This document shows, in pieces, positions 17,334-26,561 of a DNA stretch of 57,773 bases. The notes beneath the pieces were generated by a model. That model was not told the origin of the DNA. It did no database searches and saw only the letters and a list, made by a program, of their open reading frames with translations. The stretch's first letter is position 1. Each line of letters opens with the position of its first letter. Made by a program: the position numbers and the translations under genes. The stretch is taken from positions 37,809 to 95,581 of the forward strand of contig JAQUST010000003.1 of assembly GCA_028710495.1 (NCBI GenBank), written 5' to 3'. Source of the stretch: Clostridia bacterium (lineage in GTDB: Bacteria; Bacillota; Clostridia; Christensenellales; CAG-917).

Positions 17334-17362
17334 TTGCAAATTTTGCTATATTTTGTTAATAT
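17334..17362 (+). promoter_or_regulatory. promoter of ppdK
   Basis: TTGCAA at 17334-17339 and TAATAT at 17357-17362 are 17 bases apart, 43 bases before the ppdK ATG. It is arranged back to back with the corA promoter. Confidence 0.6.
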
Positions 17363-17405
17363 TTATATATCTATTTAATTTGAATAACCTATTGGAGGAG
17401 TATCA

Positions 17406-20048
17406 ATGAAGAAATTTGTATATCTTTTCAAAGAAGCCAGTGAAACTGAATGCGACAGAAGAGCTATGTTTGGTGGAAAAGGTGCGAACCTTGCTGAAAT
17501 GACAAAGCTCGGTATGCCAGTCCCACAAGGCTTTACCATTACCACAGAGGCTTGCACACAATATTATGTTGACGGCGAAAGCATCAATGAAGAAATTCAA
17601 GCCCAAATTATGGAAAATATTGCGAAGTTGGAGAAAGTAGTCGGCAAAAAATTTGGTGACCTTGACAATCCGCTTTTGGTTTCTGTTCGTTCAGGAGCAA
17701 GAGCTTCAATGCCAGGCATGATGGATACAATTTTGAACCTTGGAATGAATGACGAAGTTGTTGAGCGTTTTGCAGTCAAAACAAACAATCGTCGTTTTGC
17801 TTATGATTCATATCGTCGTTTCATCCAAATGTACAGCGATGTTGTTATGGAAGTCGGCAAGAAATTCTTTGAAGCACACATCGATGCATTAAAAGAGAAG
17901 AAAGGCGTCAAACTTGACACCGAACTTGATGCAGACGATTTGAAACAACTCGCAAATGAGTTTAAAGCTGAATATAAAGCAAAAATTGGCAAAGAATTCC
18001 CACAAGATCCAAAAGAACAACTTATGGGCGCAATCAAAGCCGTTTTCCGTTCATGGGACAATCCACGCGCAATATATTACAGAAGAATGAATGACATCCC
18101 AGGTGATTGGGGCACAGCAGTCAGCGTTCAAATGATGGTATTTGGCAATATGGGAAATACTTCAGGCACTGGCGTTGCATTCTCACGCAATCCATCAACC
18201 GGCGAAAAAGGCTTATACGGCGAATATTTGATGAATGCACAAGGCGAAGATGTTGTCGCAGGCGTCAGAACACCACTTACTATCGACCAGTTGAAGAAAG
18301 AAAATACAGCTGTGTATGAGCAATTCAAGGCAATCGTTGAAAGACTTGAAAAGCATTACAGAGATATGCAAGATATGGAGTTCACCATCGAAGAAGGCAA
18401 ACTCTTTATGCTTCAAACCAGAAACGGCAAGCGTACAGCAGCTGCAGCATTGCAAATTGCTTGTGACCTTGTTGACGAAGGAATGATAACCGAAAAAGAA
18501 GCTATTTTGATGATTGACCCGAAACAACTTGATGCACTATTGCACCCACAATTTGATGTTGCAACTCTTAAAGCCGCGGCACCAATCGGATGCGCACTTC
18601 CAGCATCACCAGGCGCAGCTTGTGGCAAAGTTGTCTTTACAGCAGAAGACGCAACAGACTGGGTTGTAAACAAGAAAGAAAAAGTCGTTTTGGTCAGACT
18701 TGAAACATCACCTGAAGATATTGAAGGTATGCATTATGCACAAGGCATCTTGACAGTTCGTGGAGGTATGACATCACACGCAGCAGTTGTTGCCCGTGGT
18801 ATGGGTACTTGCTGTGTATCAGGTTGTGGCGAAATCAAAATTGATGAAGATAAGAAAGTTTTCTCACTTGGCGGAGTCACATTCCACGAGGGAGACTGGC
18901 TTTCACTTGACGGCTCAACAGGCAAAATATATCAAGGACAAATCAAGACTGTCTCAGCAACAGTTTCCGGAAACTTCGGAAGATTGATGGCATGGGCAGA
19001 CAAATATCGTGCTTTGCAAGTTAGAACAAACGCAGACACTCCAAAAGATGCAAGACAAGCAAAAGCATTTGGAGCAGAAGGTATTGGTCTTTGCCGTACA
19101 GAGCATATGTTCTTTGCACCTGAAAGAATTGCAGCAATGCGTGAAATGATTGTTTCTGACACAGTTGAACAAAGAGAAACAGCACTTGCAAAATTGCTCC
19201 CAATGCAACAAAGCGACTTTGAAGGTCTCTATGAAGCTTTGGAAGGCTCACCAGTTACAATTCGTTTCTTGGACCCACCACTTCACGAGTTTGTCCCAAC
19301 AGATGAACAAGAAATAATAGCTCTTGCAAAAGAGATGAAAATGGATGTTCAAGATTTGAAGGATGTTATCACTTCACTTCACGAGTTCAACCCAATGATG
19401 GGTCACCGTGGTTGCAGACTTGCTGTCACATATCCAGAAATTGCAGTTATGCAAACAAAAGCTGTTATTCAAGCGGCTCTTGCAGTCAAAGCAAAGCATG
19501 CAGATTGGAACGTTGTTCCTGAAATTATGATTCCATTGGTTGGTGAAATCAAGGAATTGCAATATGTTAAATCAATCGTGACAAAGACAGCTGATGAATG
19601 CATCGCTAAATCTGGCACAGATTTGCATTACAAAGTCGGAACAATGATTGAAATTCCAAGAGCAGCTATCACAGCTGACGAAATTGCAAAGGATGCGGAA
19701 TTCTTCTCATTCGGAACAAATGATTTGACACAAATGACATTCGGCTTCAGCCGTGATGATGCAGGCAAGTTCCTTGGCGCATATTATGAGAAGAAGATTT
19801 ACGAATCAGATCCATTTGCAAGACTTGATCAAGCAGGCGTTGGCAAGCTTATGAAGATTGCTTGTGAACTTGGAAGACAAACTCGCCCTGACATCAAACT
19901 CGGTATCTGCGGAGAACATGGTGGCGACCCGTCAACTATAGAGTTCTGCCACAACATCGGCTTGTCATATGTTTCATGTTCACCATTCAGAGTACCGATC
20001 GCAAGACTTGCAGCAGCACAGGCTAACCTTAGAAATCCTCGCAAGTAA
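17406..20048 (+). CDS. ppdK: pyruvate, phosphate dikinase
   Basis: PPDK interconverts pyruvate, ATP and Pi with phosphoenolpyruvate, AMP and PPi; in anaerobes it often works with PPi-linked glycolysis or in the gluconeogenic direction. The 880-residue protein has the N-terminal nucleotide-binding domain (MFGGKGANLAEM), the swivelling phosphohistidine domain with H458 in GGMTSHAAVVARGMG, and the PEP/pyruvate barrel ending in GICGEHGGDPSTIEF with the catalytic Cys near 835. Length is normal. GGAGG is 9 bases before the ATG. A strong terminator follows directly, so the gene stands alone. Its wording uses more preferred codons than its neighbours, consistent with high expression. Confidence 0.96.
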   Translation: MKKFVYLFKEASETECDRRAMFGGKGANLAEMTKLGMPVPQGFTITTEACTQYYVDGESINEEIQAQIMENIAKLEKVVGKKFGDLDNPLLVSVRSGARASMPGMMDTILNLGMNDEVVERFAVKTNNRRFAYDSYRRFIQMYSDVVMEVGKKFFEAHIDALKEKKGVKLDTELDADDLKQLANEFKAEYKAKIGKEFPQDPKEQLMGAIKAVFRSWDNPRAIYYRRMNDIPGDWGTAVSVQMMVFGNMGNTSGTGVAFSRNPSTGEKGLYGEYLMNAQGEDVVAGVRTPLTIDQLKKENTAVYEQFKAIVERLEKHYRDMQDMEFTIEEGKLFMLQTRNGKRTAAAALQIACDLVDEGMITEKEAILMIDPKQLDALLHPQFDVATLKAAAPIGCALPASPGAACGKVVFTAEDATDWVVNKKEKVVLVRLETSPEDIEGMHYAQGILTVRGGMTSHAAVVARGMGTCCVSGCGEIKIDEDKKVFSLGGVTFHEGDWLSLDGSTGKIYQGQIKTVSATVSGNFGRLMAWADKYRALQVRTNADTPKDARQAKAFGAEGIGLCRTEHMFFAPERIAAMREMIVSDTVEQRETALAKLLPMQQSDFEGLYEALEGSPVTIRFLDPPLHEFVPTDEQEIIALAKEMKMDVQDLKDVITSLHEFNPMMGHRGCRLAVTYPEIAVMQTKAVIQAALAVKAKHADWNVVPEIMIPLVGEIKELQYVKSIVTKTADECIAKSGTDLHYKVGTMIEIPRAAITADEIAKDAEFFSFGTNDLTQMTFGFSRDDAGKFLGAYYEKKIYESDPFARLDQAGVGKLMKIACELGRQTRPDIKLGICGEHGGDPSTIEFCHNIGLSYVSCSPFRVPIARLAAAQANLRNPRK

Positions 20049-20066
20049 CAATAATATGTCGCACTC

Positions 20067-20091
20067 AAAACCCCCAAAATTTGGGGGTTTT
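20067..20091 (+). terminator. intrinsic terminator after ppdK
   Basis: AAAACCCCCAAA pairs with TTTGGGGGTTTT (20067-20091), 19 bases after the stop. The A-rich left arm could also serve the other strand, but no minus gene ends there. Confidence 0.88.
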
Positions 20092-20413
20092 GTATGCAGA
20101 CAGAAATGATGTAAAGCATTGAAAGTGTGGCAGATGTGATAGCTGTAATTATACTTAGTTTTGTATGCTTATAGAAATCACGTGAAGCTGTTCTAAATTG
20201 CTATTATAAATCATTATCATTTTAACCTTATGAAATCAGTTTTAATATTCATAATTTGATATTCATAAGTGAAAGTTATATTTTAATTTCAAATATACTT
20301 TTGTTCATTGAGCAAGTATTAAAAGAGTGCTAACCTCATAGAAAAAGCATTAAATATGTTTAGCATAATCTGAAATTCAACTACTACAAAGTTTTCGATT
20401 TGGGAGAAAAACA
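20092..20413. other. AT-rich gap before purB, no gene seen
   Basis: These 322 bases contain no convincing ORF with a ribosome site, no terminator and no riboswitch I recognise. ATATTCATAA occurs twice near 20240-20270. No promoter with both boxes is clear; GGGAGAAAAAC before the purB ATG is its ribosome site. Confidence 0.5.
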
Positions 20414-21811
20414 ATGTACAACACTTTTGAAAATCCTTTTGAGACAAGATACTCCAGCGATGAGATGAAAAAGCTTTTTTCGCAGGACACAAAATTTGGA
20501 CTTTGGCGCAGACTTTGGCTTGCCCTTGCCACAGCAGAAAAAAAACTTGGGCTTCCAATAACAGACGAACAACTTGATGAAATGCGCGCGCATCTTGATG
20601 ATATCAATTATGATGTTGCAGAAGCTCGCGAAAAAGAAATTCATCACGATGTTATGTCACATATCTATGCTTTTGGCGTTCAATGCCCGAAAGCAAAGCC
20701 AATTATACATTTGGGCGCGACAAGCTGCTTTGTTGGTGACAACAGTGAGCTTATTGTTATGTTCCGCGCACTTGAGTTAGTAAAAAAAGAACTTGTTGAG
20801 GTTATCTCTGTTTTATCAGAAAAAGCCTTACAGTATGCCGAACTTCCGACTTTGGCATTTACACATCTTCAACCAGCACAACTTACTACAGTAGGCAAGC
20901 GTTTATCGCTATACTTGCAGGAGTTGACAATGGATTTGGAGGAGATTGAAACTACACTTGAAAATTTCAAGCTACGCGGAGCGAAAGGCACAACCGGAAC
21001 TCAAGCGAGCTTTCAAAAATTATTTGACAATGATGAGAAAAAAATATTTGAGCTTGACCGTCTTGTGGCTGAGCAGATGGGCTTCAAAAAAACATTCAGC
21101 GTGACTGGGCAGACCTATCCAAGAAAGTATGACTACAAGGTTTTGTCGGTGGTCAGCGGTATCGCTCAAAGTTGTGCTAAATTCGCAAATGACATGAGAT
21201 TGCTTCAAAGCAAAAACGAAATGCAAGAGCCTTTTGGCAAATTGCAGGTGGGTAGCAGTGCAATGGCTTACAAGCGCAATCCGATTATGGCAGAGCGCAT
21301 TTGTTCTCTTTCAAGATACAATATTTCGCTTCCAGTCAACTGTGCTATGACTTCATCTGTGCAATGGTTTGAGCGTACTCTTGATGACAGTGCAAACCGT
21401 CGTATTGTGCTTGCGGAAAGTTTTCTTTCAATAGATGCGATATTGCTTCTTATGAAAAAAATCATTTCAGGGTTGGTTGTGAACGAAAGCGTCATAAAGC
21501 GCCATGTTCAAGCTGAACTTCCATTTATGGCAACCGAAAGCATTCTTATGAAATGTGTTAAGAAAGGAGGAGACAGACAAACACTTCACGAAGTTATTCG
21601 AATTCATTCTATCGCAGTTGCTAAGGCGCAGAATGAAGAAGGTAAAGCGAATAATCTGTTTGAAAAATTGAAAAATGATAAGGCATTCGAAAACTTTCAA
21701 GATTGCTTTGATGACAATATCGATAGCCGTGAGTATACGGGCATATCTGAGGTTCAAACAAGAAACTTTGTTAATAATGTAGTTTTGCCAAAACTGGCAG
21801 AACAAAAATAG
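20414..21811 (+). CDS. purB: adenylosuccinate lyase
   Basis: PurB cleaves SAICAR to AICAR and adenylosuccinate to AMP, releasing fumarate both times. The 465-residue protein shows the superfamily's three conserved patches: a TSCFVGDN segment, GAKGTTGTQ, and the signature SSAMAYKRNP (from residue 281) that carries the mobile catalytic loop. Length is normal. GGGAG precedes the ATG. purA starts only 9 bases after its stop, so the two steps that convert IMP to AMP are cotranscribed. No other purine gene is present. Confidence 0.95.
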   Translation: MYNTFENPFETRYSSDEMKKLFSQDTKFGLWRRLWLALATAEKKLGLPITDEQLDEMRAHLDDINYDVAEAREKEIHHDVMSHIYAFGVQCPKAKPIIHLGATSCFVGDNSELIVMFRALELVKKELVEVISVLSEKALQYAELPTLAFTHLQPAQLTTVGKRLSLYLQELTMDLEEIETTLENFKLRGAKGTTGTQASFQKLFDNDEKKIFELDRLVAEQMGFKKTFSVTGQTYPRKYDYKVLSVVSGIAQSCAKFANDMRLLQSKNEMQEPFGKLQVGSSAMAYKRNPIMAERICSLSRYNISLPVNCAMTSSVQWFERTLDDSANRRIVLAESFLSIDAILLLMKKIISGLVVNESVIKRHVQAELPFMATESILMKCVKKGGDRQTLHEVIRIHSIAVAKAQNEEGKANNLFEKLKNDKAFENFQDCFDDNIDSREYTGISEVQTRNFVNNVVLPKLAEQK

Positions 21812-21820
21812 GGGTGAATT

Positions 21821-23098
21821 ATGAATACTGCAATTGTTGGAATAAACTGGGGTGATGAAGGCAAAGGGCGTATGGTTGACCTTCTTTCAGCAAATTATGA
21901 TATTGTTGTGAGATATCAAGGTGGAAACAACGCAGGTCACACTGTTGTCAATGAAAGAGGTAAGTTTATATTGAACCTTTTGCCGTCCGGAATATTGAGA
22001 GAAGGTGTTGTCAATGTTATGGGCGCGGGTATGGTTATAGACCTCAAACATTTGGTAGAGGAAATGGGTAGACTCAAAGAAAAAGGTATATCTGTTACTT
22101 CCCAAAACTTGAAAATCAGTGACCGAGCGACAATCTGTTTGCCATACCATGTTATGCAGGATTGCCTTGAAGAAGAGCGTTTGAAGGACAAAAAATTCGG
22201 TTCAACAAAACGCGGAATAGCTCCTGTTTACGGTGATAAGTATCTGAAGAAAGCATTAAAGCTGGGAGATTTACTTTACACAAAGAATATAAAAGGCAGA
22301 CTCTATGACCTTGTTGAATGGAAAAATTTGCAATTTGTTGCAACTGGAAAATCCATAAATTTTGAAGAAACTTTTGAGTGGCTTGAGACTTATGGAGAGC
22401 AGATCAAGCCGTTCATTTGTGATACAGGTGAATTTTTGTTAAATGCGAACAAGAATAACAAAAGAATAATGTTTGAAGCACAACTCGGCGCACTTCGCGA
22501 TATTGACTATGGTATTTATCCATACACATCCTCATCAAATACAATTTCTGCTTATGCACCCATCGGCAGTGGCGCACCGTCACTCAAAATAGATGGCTCA
22601 ATAGGAATTGTCAAAGCATATTCATCTTGCGTTGGAGAAGGCCCATTCGTTTGCGAATTATTTGGCAAAGACGGAGACGACTTGCGTGAAGCAGGAAGTG
22701 AGTACGGAGCAGCAACCGGCAGACCACGTCGTGTTGGAGGATTTGATGTTGTGGCAACAAAATACGGGGTGTCAGTTCAAGGGGCAACAGAAATTGCGAT
22801 AACAAAAATTGATATACTTTCAACATTACCAAAAATCCCTGTCTGTGTGGCATACGAGCTTGATGGCGAGCGCATAGACTGCTTTCCTTATGGAGATAGG
22901 CTCGAACGTTGCAAGCCCGTTACAGAGTGGATGGAAGGTTGGATGTCCGATATCAGCGGCTGCCGAACAATAGATGAACTTCCAAAGGCTGCTCGTGATT
23001 ATGTGCGTTATGTTGAGCAACAAATTGAGTGCCCTATAACATACATTTCGGTTGGTGCAGGGCGCGAAGAATATATCAAAGTCGATAAAAAGATTTAA
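21821..23098 (+). CDS. purA: adenylosuccinate synthetase
   Basis: PurA uses GTP to join aspartate to IMP, forming adenylosuccinate. The 425-residue protein begins with the signature GINWGDEGKGRMVDLL, containing the catalytic Asp and the P-loop (GDEGKG), followed by NNAGHTV. The central GTKRGIAP-like segment appears as STKRGIAP and the C-terminal half keeps the TGRPRRVGGFD region. GGGGTG is 5 bases before the ATG. It is the second gene of the purBA pair. Its 3' end is followed by degenerate repeats and then a symmetric terminator. Confidence 0.96.
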   Translation: MNTAIVGINWGDEGKGRMVDLLSANYDIVVRYQGGNNAGHTVVNERGKFILNLLPSGILREGVVNVMGAGMVIDLKHLVEEMGRLKEKGISVTSQNLKISDRATICLPYHVMQDCLEEERLKDKKFGSTKRGIAPVYGDKYLKKALKLGDLLYTKNIKGRLYDLVEWKNLQFVATGKSINFEETFEWLETYGEQIKPFICDTGEFLLNANKNNKRIMFEAQLGALRDIDYGIYPYTSSSNTISAYAPIGSGAPSLKIDGSIGIVKAYSSCVGEGPFVCELFGKDGDDLREAGSEYGAATGRPRRVGGFDVVATKYGVSVQGATEIAITKIDILSTLPKIPVCVAYELDGERIDCFPYGDRLERCKPVTEWMEGWMSDISGCRTIDELPKAARDYVRYVEQQIECPITYISVGAGREEYIKVDKKI

Positions 23099-23213
23099 TT
23101 GAGAAACTAATGTAATATTATGATTTGCCGACGTAAAATGGCGGAACAATAAATTGTAATTTTACAAAATAGATGTGAACAATGTAATGTCGACAAATAC
23201 AGATGAAAATAAT

Positions 23214-23414
23214 CTTTTGGCGAGAAAATGAATTTGTAATTTGATTTACTCAAAATACACTCGATTTTTCGGTGATAATTGAAGTAAGAAAACTTAGAAC
23301 CACTGTATAAGTGAACTTTTCGTCGAGAATATGAATAAATAATTTGATGTAAATATAAAGAAAACACTTTCGAAAGCGCTTTTCTGCGAGAATATGAAGT
23401 AAAAAATATGATGT
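23214..23414. repeat. degenerate repeats between purA and the flavoprotein gene
   Basis: A unit like CTTTTCGTCGAGAATATGAA followed by an AT-rich spacer occurs at 23214, 23316 and 23379, with a weaker copy near 23264, so the spacing is about 50, 52 and 63 bases. Together with the terminator this fills the 367-base gap after purA. Confidence 0.65.
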
Positions 23415-23420
23415 TGACAC

Positions 23421-23450
23421 AAAAAAACACGGTAGCTACCGTGTTTTTTT
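23421..23450. terminator. symmetric bidirectional terminator
   Basis: Positions 23421-23450 form a perfect 30-base palindrome, AAAAAAACACGGTAG and its complement, giving a hairpin with A and T tracts on both sides. It separates the convergent purA and flavoprotein genes. Confidence 0.88.
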
Positions 23451-23465
23451 ATTTACAAATAAATT

Positions 23466-24122
23466 TCAATTTATCCGTTCAAAATCAGAGGCGGGGTGTC
23501 CACATATAGGACAAATAAAGTCCTCTGGTAGTGGGTCGCCAGTGTAGATATATCCGCAAATTTTGCAAATATATCGCACCTTTGACTCGGTGTTGCTTTC
23601 TTTTACATCAGGTGCGGAGGAAGCATTGTATGATGACGCTTTTGGAGGTGTTTTGCCTTTTTTTACTGTTTGATAATATGCGTAGGTGAGAGACTCATCA
23701 TCATTAAGAGGTTTCGCATCCAAAACATCTGCTATATAAATTTTGTGAGTGCCGACATCAATTGTGCGACTCACTTTTAAGTTGAAGACTGCGTTCGTGT
23801 GTTGTGTGACATAGGCAATACCGTTTTGGTCACGCACAAAAGAAAGCCCGTCAAACTTGTTGATATCTTTGCCTGATTTGAAACCGAACGTTCCAATCAA
23901 TTCCATTGGTGCATCAATCGAAAGTGATGTAGCAGTGATGTATCCGTTTTTGTCTATCATTTTTGAAGTATAATTTTCTTTATTGATTGCGACTGATATT
24001 TGAGCGGGAGTTGATGTGATTTGAGCAAGAGTGTTGACGATGCAACCATAATCCTTGCCATTATGAGATGTTGAAACTATGTAAAGACCATAGCTCATTT
24101 TATAAAATGCTTTTGTATCCAT
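23466..24122 (-). CDS. flavin reductase domain fused to rubredoxin (high-molecular-weight rubredoxin type)
   Basis: Residues 1-160 form an FMN-binding split-barrel domain like flavin reductases ([23 protein letters not shown]). A Lys/Pro/Ser linker leads to a short rubredoxin domain with C186-x2-C189 (CKICGY) and C204-x2-C207 (CPICGH). This layout matches Hrb proteins of anaerobes, which pass electrons from NAD(P)H carriers to oxygen- or NO-reducing flavodiiron proteins. The rubredoxin part lacks the usual 12-15-residue middle loop, resembling the rubrerythrin type. GAGGAGGGG precedes the ATG. It is transcribed alone, divergently from dnaX. The role in oxygen or NO defence is inferred from the family. 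Confidence 0.88.
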   Translation of the reverse strand: MDTKAFYKMSYGLYIVSTSHNGKDYGCIVNTLAQITSTPAQISVAINKENYTSKMIDKNGYITATSLSIDAPMELIGTFGFKSGKDINKFDGLSFVRDQNGIAYVTQHTNAVFNLKVSRTIDVGTHKIYIADVLDAKPLNDDESLTYAYYQTVKKGKTPPKASSYNASSAPDVKESNTESKVRYICKICGYIYTGDPLPEDFICPICGHPASDFERIN

Positions 24123-24150
24123 TTATTTCCCCTCCTCGGCATCTAAATTT

Positions 24151-24179
24151 AGTATAGCATTGCAAAAATTAAATTGCAA
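24151..24179 (-). promoter_or_regulatory. promoter of the flavin reductase-rubredoxin gene
   Basis: Minus-strand TTGCAA (24174-24179) and TATACT (24151-24156) are 17 bases apart. ATTGCAAT-like words also occur near 24205 and 24227, and could be further promoters or binding sites. Confidence 0.65.
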
Positions 24180-24283
24180 TACTGAAAATGATTTTGCAAT
24201 TCACTTCTTGTATAGTATCGCAATTTTGTATATTTATATTGCGTTTCGCAAACAAAACAACCGATATTGTGCGCAGTTTTTTA

Positions 24284-24312
24284 TTGATTATTTTTGTCTT
24301 ATAGTATATACT
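24284..24312 (+). promoter_or_regulatory. promoter of dnaX, placing the start site on the ATG
   Basis: TTGATT at 24284-24289 and TATACT at 24307-24312 are 17 bases apart. Six bases later is the dnaX ATG at 24319, with no Shine-Dalgarno sequence before it. Confidence 0.55.
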
Positions 24313-24318
24313 TTAGTC

Positions 24319-25869
24319 ATGGCATACAATTCACTTTACAGGCGGTTTCGTCCGGATACATTTGAAAAGGTTATAGGTCAAGACCATATAGTCAAAACCT
24401 TGGTCAACCAAATCAAAAATAATTCCATAGGACATGCATATCTTTTTACCGGTACTCGTGGCACAGGAAAAACTTCTGTCGCTAAGATTTTTGCGCGTGC
24501 GGTAAATTGTGAAAATAATGTTAACGGTTCACCTTGCGGAAAATGCGATTCTTGTCTTGAACTTAAACTTTCAAGCAATTTTGATATTATGGAAATAGAT
24601 GCTGCCTCAAACAATAGTGTTGAACAGGTCAGAGATTTGACCGACAAAATCAATTTTCCTCCAACCATTGGACGCTACAAAGTATATATTGTTGATGAAG
24701 TCCATATGCTGTCAAAGAGCGCTTACAATGCATTGCTAAAAACATTGGAAGAACCGCCATCACACGCTATTTTTATTCTCGCCACAACTGAAGTTCATCA
24801 AATTCCAGCAACAATTTTGTCGCGTTGCTTGCGATTTGATTTCAGACTTATTTCGAATGCAGTTATAGTTGAGCATCTCCGAAATGTTTACCGCGAAGTC
24901 GGCGCAACTTGCGAAGAAGAAGCCTTGGTGCTTATTGCATCAGCGGCGACAGGAAGCGTTCGTGACGCGCTGTCTATTGCAGATATGTGCTTGTCTTATT
25001 GCAACAATCAAGTCACTTATCAAGGAGTCTTGGAAGTGCTTGGAGCAAGCGACCCTCAAAAACTGCTTGCACTTGCAACGGCAATTTTGGATGGAAACAC
25101 CGACAAGACTTTGAGAAATATTGCTGAACTTTGCGATTTGGGAAAGAATGTCAGGTTGCTTTCAACCGATTTGGCTACCATTTTTAGAAATATATTGTTT
25201 ATAAAGAATTGCAACAATGCAGAAACAATACTAGCATTGCCTCAAGATATGTATGCGTGGCAAAAGGAACTGTCAACAACAAATTCAAATGACAAACTTT
25301 TGTTTGCAATGACAACTCTTAATTCTCTTGAAGCATCATTCCGTACAAGTTCACAGCACCGCATTATTTTTGAAGCGGCAGCAGTACAAATTGCAACCTT
25401 TGGCGAAAATAATATTGCAGGCTCAAGTGGAAATGGAGATAAAATCCGACAGCTTGAAATGAGATTGGCAAGACTTGAAAAAAGTGATGCAGTGTCGCAA
25501 GCAAATGCGGACGCTCAAAAAAAAAATATAGTAGCTGAACCACTAAAATCTGCAAAGCAAATTTGGAATTTCGTCACAGCAAAACTAAATTCAGAAGTCG
25601 ATGAATATGGTGAGAGCAAAAACAAATTGCTCGTGCTTGCCGCAACTGAAGGCGAACCGCATATTGAAGGCGATACTCTTGTTGTTATGTTTCCAACAAA
25701 ACTCACCGTCAACCTCTTGTCCGAAAAGAACAATAAGGCAAAGCTGATTAGTGTTCTTGAAGATGTTTCAAAATTCAATTTGAGACTTGATTGTCATCTT
25801 CGTTTGTCTGAAGATAATGCCGAACAATATGTTCGTACAATGTTTGGTGAAGATGTGACAATAAAATGA
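24319..25869 (+). CDS. dnaX: DNA polymerase III subunit gamma/tau
   Basis: DnaX is the ATPase of the clamp loader and organises the replicase. I start it at ATG 24319, where MAYNSLYRRFRPDTF matches the family's N-terminus exactly; reading further upstream adds 53 residues with no homologous look. The 516-residue protein has Walker A GTRGTGKT (45-52), a four-cysteine zinc module (C64 to C79), Walker B VDEVHMLS and the sensor motif. After residue 370 comes a Lys/Ala-rich linker and a short C-terminal domain. The start codon follows a promoter directly and lacks a ribosome site. ybaB and recR follow, the standard Firmicutes order. Confidence 0.95.
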   Translation: MAYNSLYRRFRPDTFEKVIGQDHIVKTLVNQIKNNSIGHAYLFTGTRGTGKTSVAKIFARAVNCENNVNGSPCGKCDSCLELKLSSNFDIMEIDAASNNSVEQVRDLTDKINFPPTIGRYKVYIVDEVHMLSKSAYNALLKTLEEPPSHAIFILATTEVHQIPATILSRCLRFDFRLISNAVIVEHLRNVYREVGATCEEEALVLIASAATGSVRDALSIADMCLSYCNNQVTYQGVLEVLGASDPQKLLALATAILDGNTDKTLRNIAELCDLGKNVRLLSTDLATIFRNILFIKNCNNAETILALPQDMYAWQKELSTTNSNDKLLFAMTTLNSLEASFRTSSQHRIIFEAAAVQIATFGENNIAGSSGNGDKIRQLEMRLARLEKSDAVSQANADAQKKNIVAEPLKSAKQIWNFVTAKLNSEVDEYGESKNKLLVLAATEGEPHIEGDTLVVMFPTKLTVNLLSEKNNKAKLISVLEDVSKFNLRLDCHLRLSEDNAEQYVRTMFGEDVTIK

Positions 25870-26000
25870 TGGTGCAATAAAGATTTTTTGATTTATATTA
25901 ATGTGTTAAATATATATTTTTTTTCAAAATGCAAAGAGAAAATGGCGCAAGATTTTTTGTTGAACATGAAAATCAACTTGCAAAAATAGAATTAGGATTG

Positions 26001-26029
26001 TTCCAAAATAAATAGTTTATTCATATAAT
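26001..26029 (+). promoter_or_regulatory. possible promoter of ybaB-recR
   Basis: TATAAT at 26024-26029 has TTCCAA 17 bases upstream (26001-26006), a poor -35 box. The -10 box is perfect, so a separate ybaB-recR transcript is plausible. Confidence 0.4.
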
Positions 26030-26093
26030 TTATGATATGAACTGCCTATTAGGGCAAAATCATAATCAAACAACAATATTAAGGAGAAACAGT

Positions 26094-26420
26094 ATGGGCA
26101 ATTTTGGTGGATTTGGTGGCGGTGGAAACATGGGTCAACTTATGAAGCAGGCGCAGGCAATGCAGAAGCAACTTCAAGAGGCACAAGGAAAGCTAGCCGA
26201 AGAAGAAGTTGTTGGAAGCGCAGGTGGCGGAATGGTTGTGGTTACTATGAAAGGTAACAAAACTTTGGTTTCGATATCTATAAAACCAGAGGCTGTCGAC
26301 CCTGAAGATGTAGAAATGCTTGAGGATTTGGTTCTTGCTGCATTCAATGAAGCAATGGCGGCTGCTGATGCTTTGAACAAAGAATTGCTCGGACCAATGG
26401 CTGGCAATGGATTGTTCTAA
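26094..26420 (+). CDS. ybaB: YbaB/EbfC family nucleoid-associated protein
   Basis: Members are small dimeric DNA-binding proteins that associate with the nucleoid and are nearly always encoded between dnaX and recR. The 108-residue protein starts with a Gly/Phe-rich stretch and [19 protein letters not shown], then the strand pattern [19 protein letters not shown] and [19 protein letters not shown], all typical. I start it at ATG 26094, which has AAGGAG 7 bases upstream; an in-frame ATG 19 codons earlier has none. recR follows after 141 bases that include a hairpin. Confidence 0.93.
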   Translation: MGNFGGFGGGGNMGQLMKQAQAMQKQLQEAQGKLAEEEVVGSAGGGMVVVTMKGNKTLVSISIKPEAVDPEDVEMLEDLVLAAFNEAMAAADALNKELLGPMAGNGLF

Positions 26421-26525
26421 AATAAAAAATTAAGCTACTGAGTAAATAAGTATATTGAAACAAATTAATAATTTATTTCAAACACAGTATAGCGAACATT
26501 ATTATTTTTAACGCAAAGTAAAAAA

Positions 26526-26547
26526 GCAAAATGGTTTTCCATTTTGC
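26526..26547 (+). other. hairpin just before recR
   Basis: GCAAAATGG at 26526-26534 pairs perfectly with CCATTTTGC at 26539-26547 around TTTT. It sits directly before the AGGAAT ribosome site of recR and lacks a T-tract, so it may be an RNA-processing or translation-control element rather than a terminator. Confidence 0.6.
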
Positions 26548-26561
26548 AATAGGAATAAAAT

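Noticed and set aside
23107-23430. 107-codon minus-strand frame across the purA repeats
   Set aside because: It stays open because two of the repeat steps are multiples of three; there is no ribosome site and the start lies in the terminator hairpin.
24160-24318. 53 extra N-terminal codons for dnaX
   Set aside because: The DnaX family N-terminus begins at 24319, and the extra part contains both promoters of the spacer.
24123-24318. Signal recognition particle RNA, often encoded before dnaX
   Set aside because: The spacer is too AT-rich and lacks the conserved GGAA and GNAR loops.
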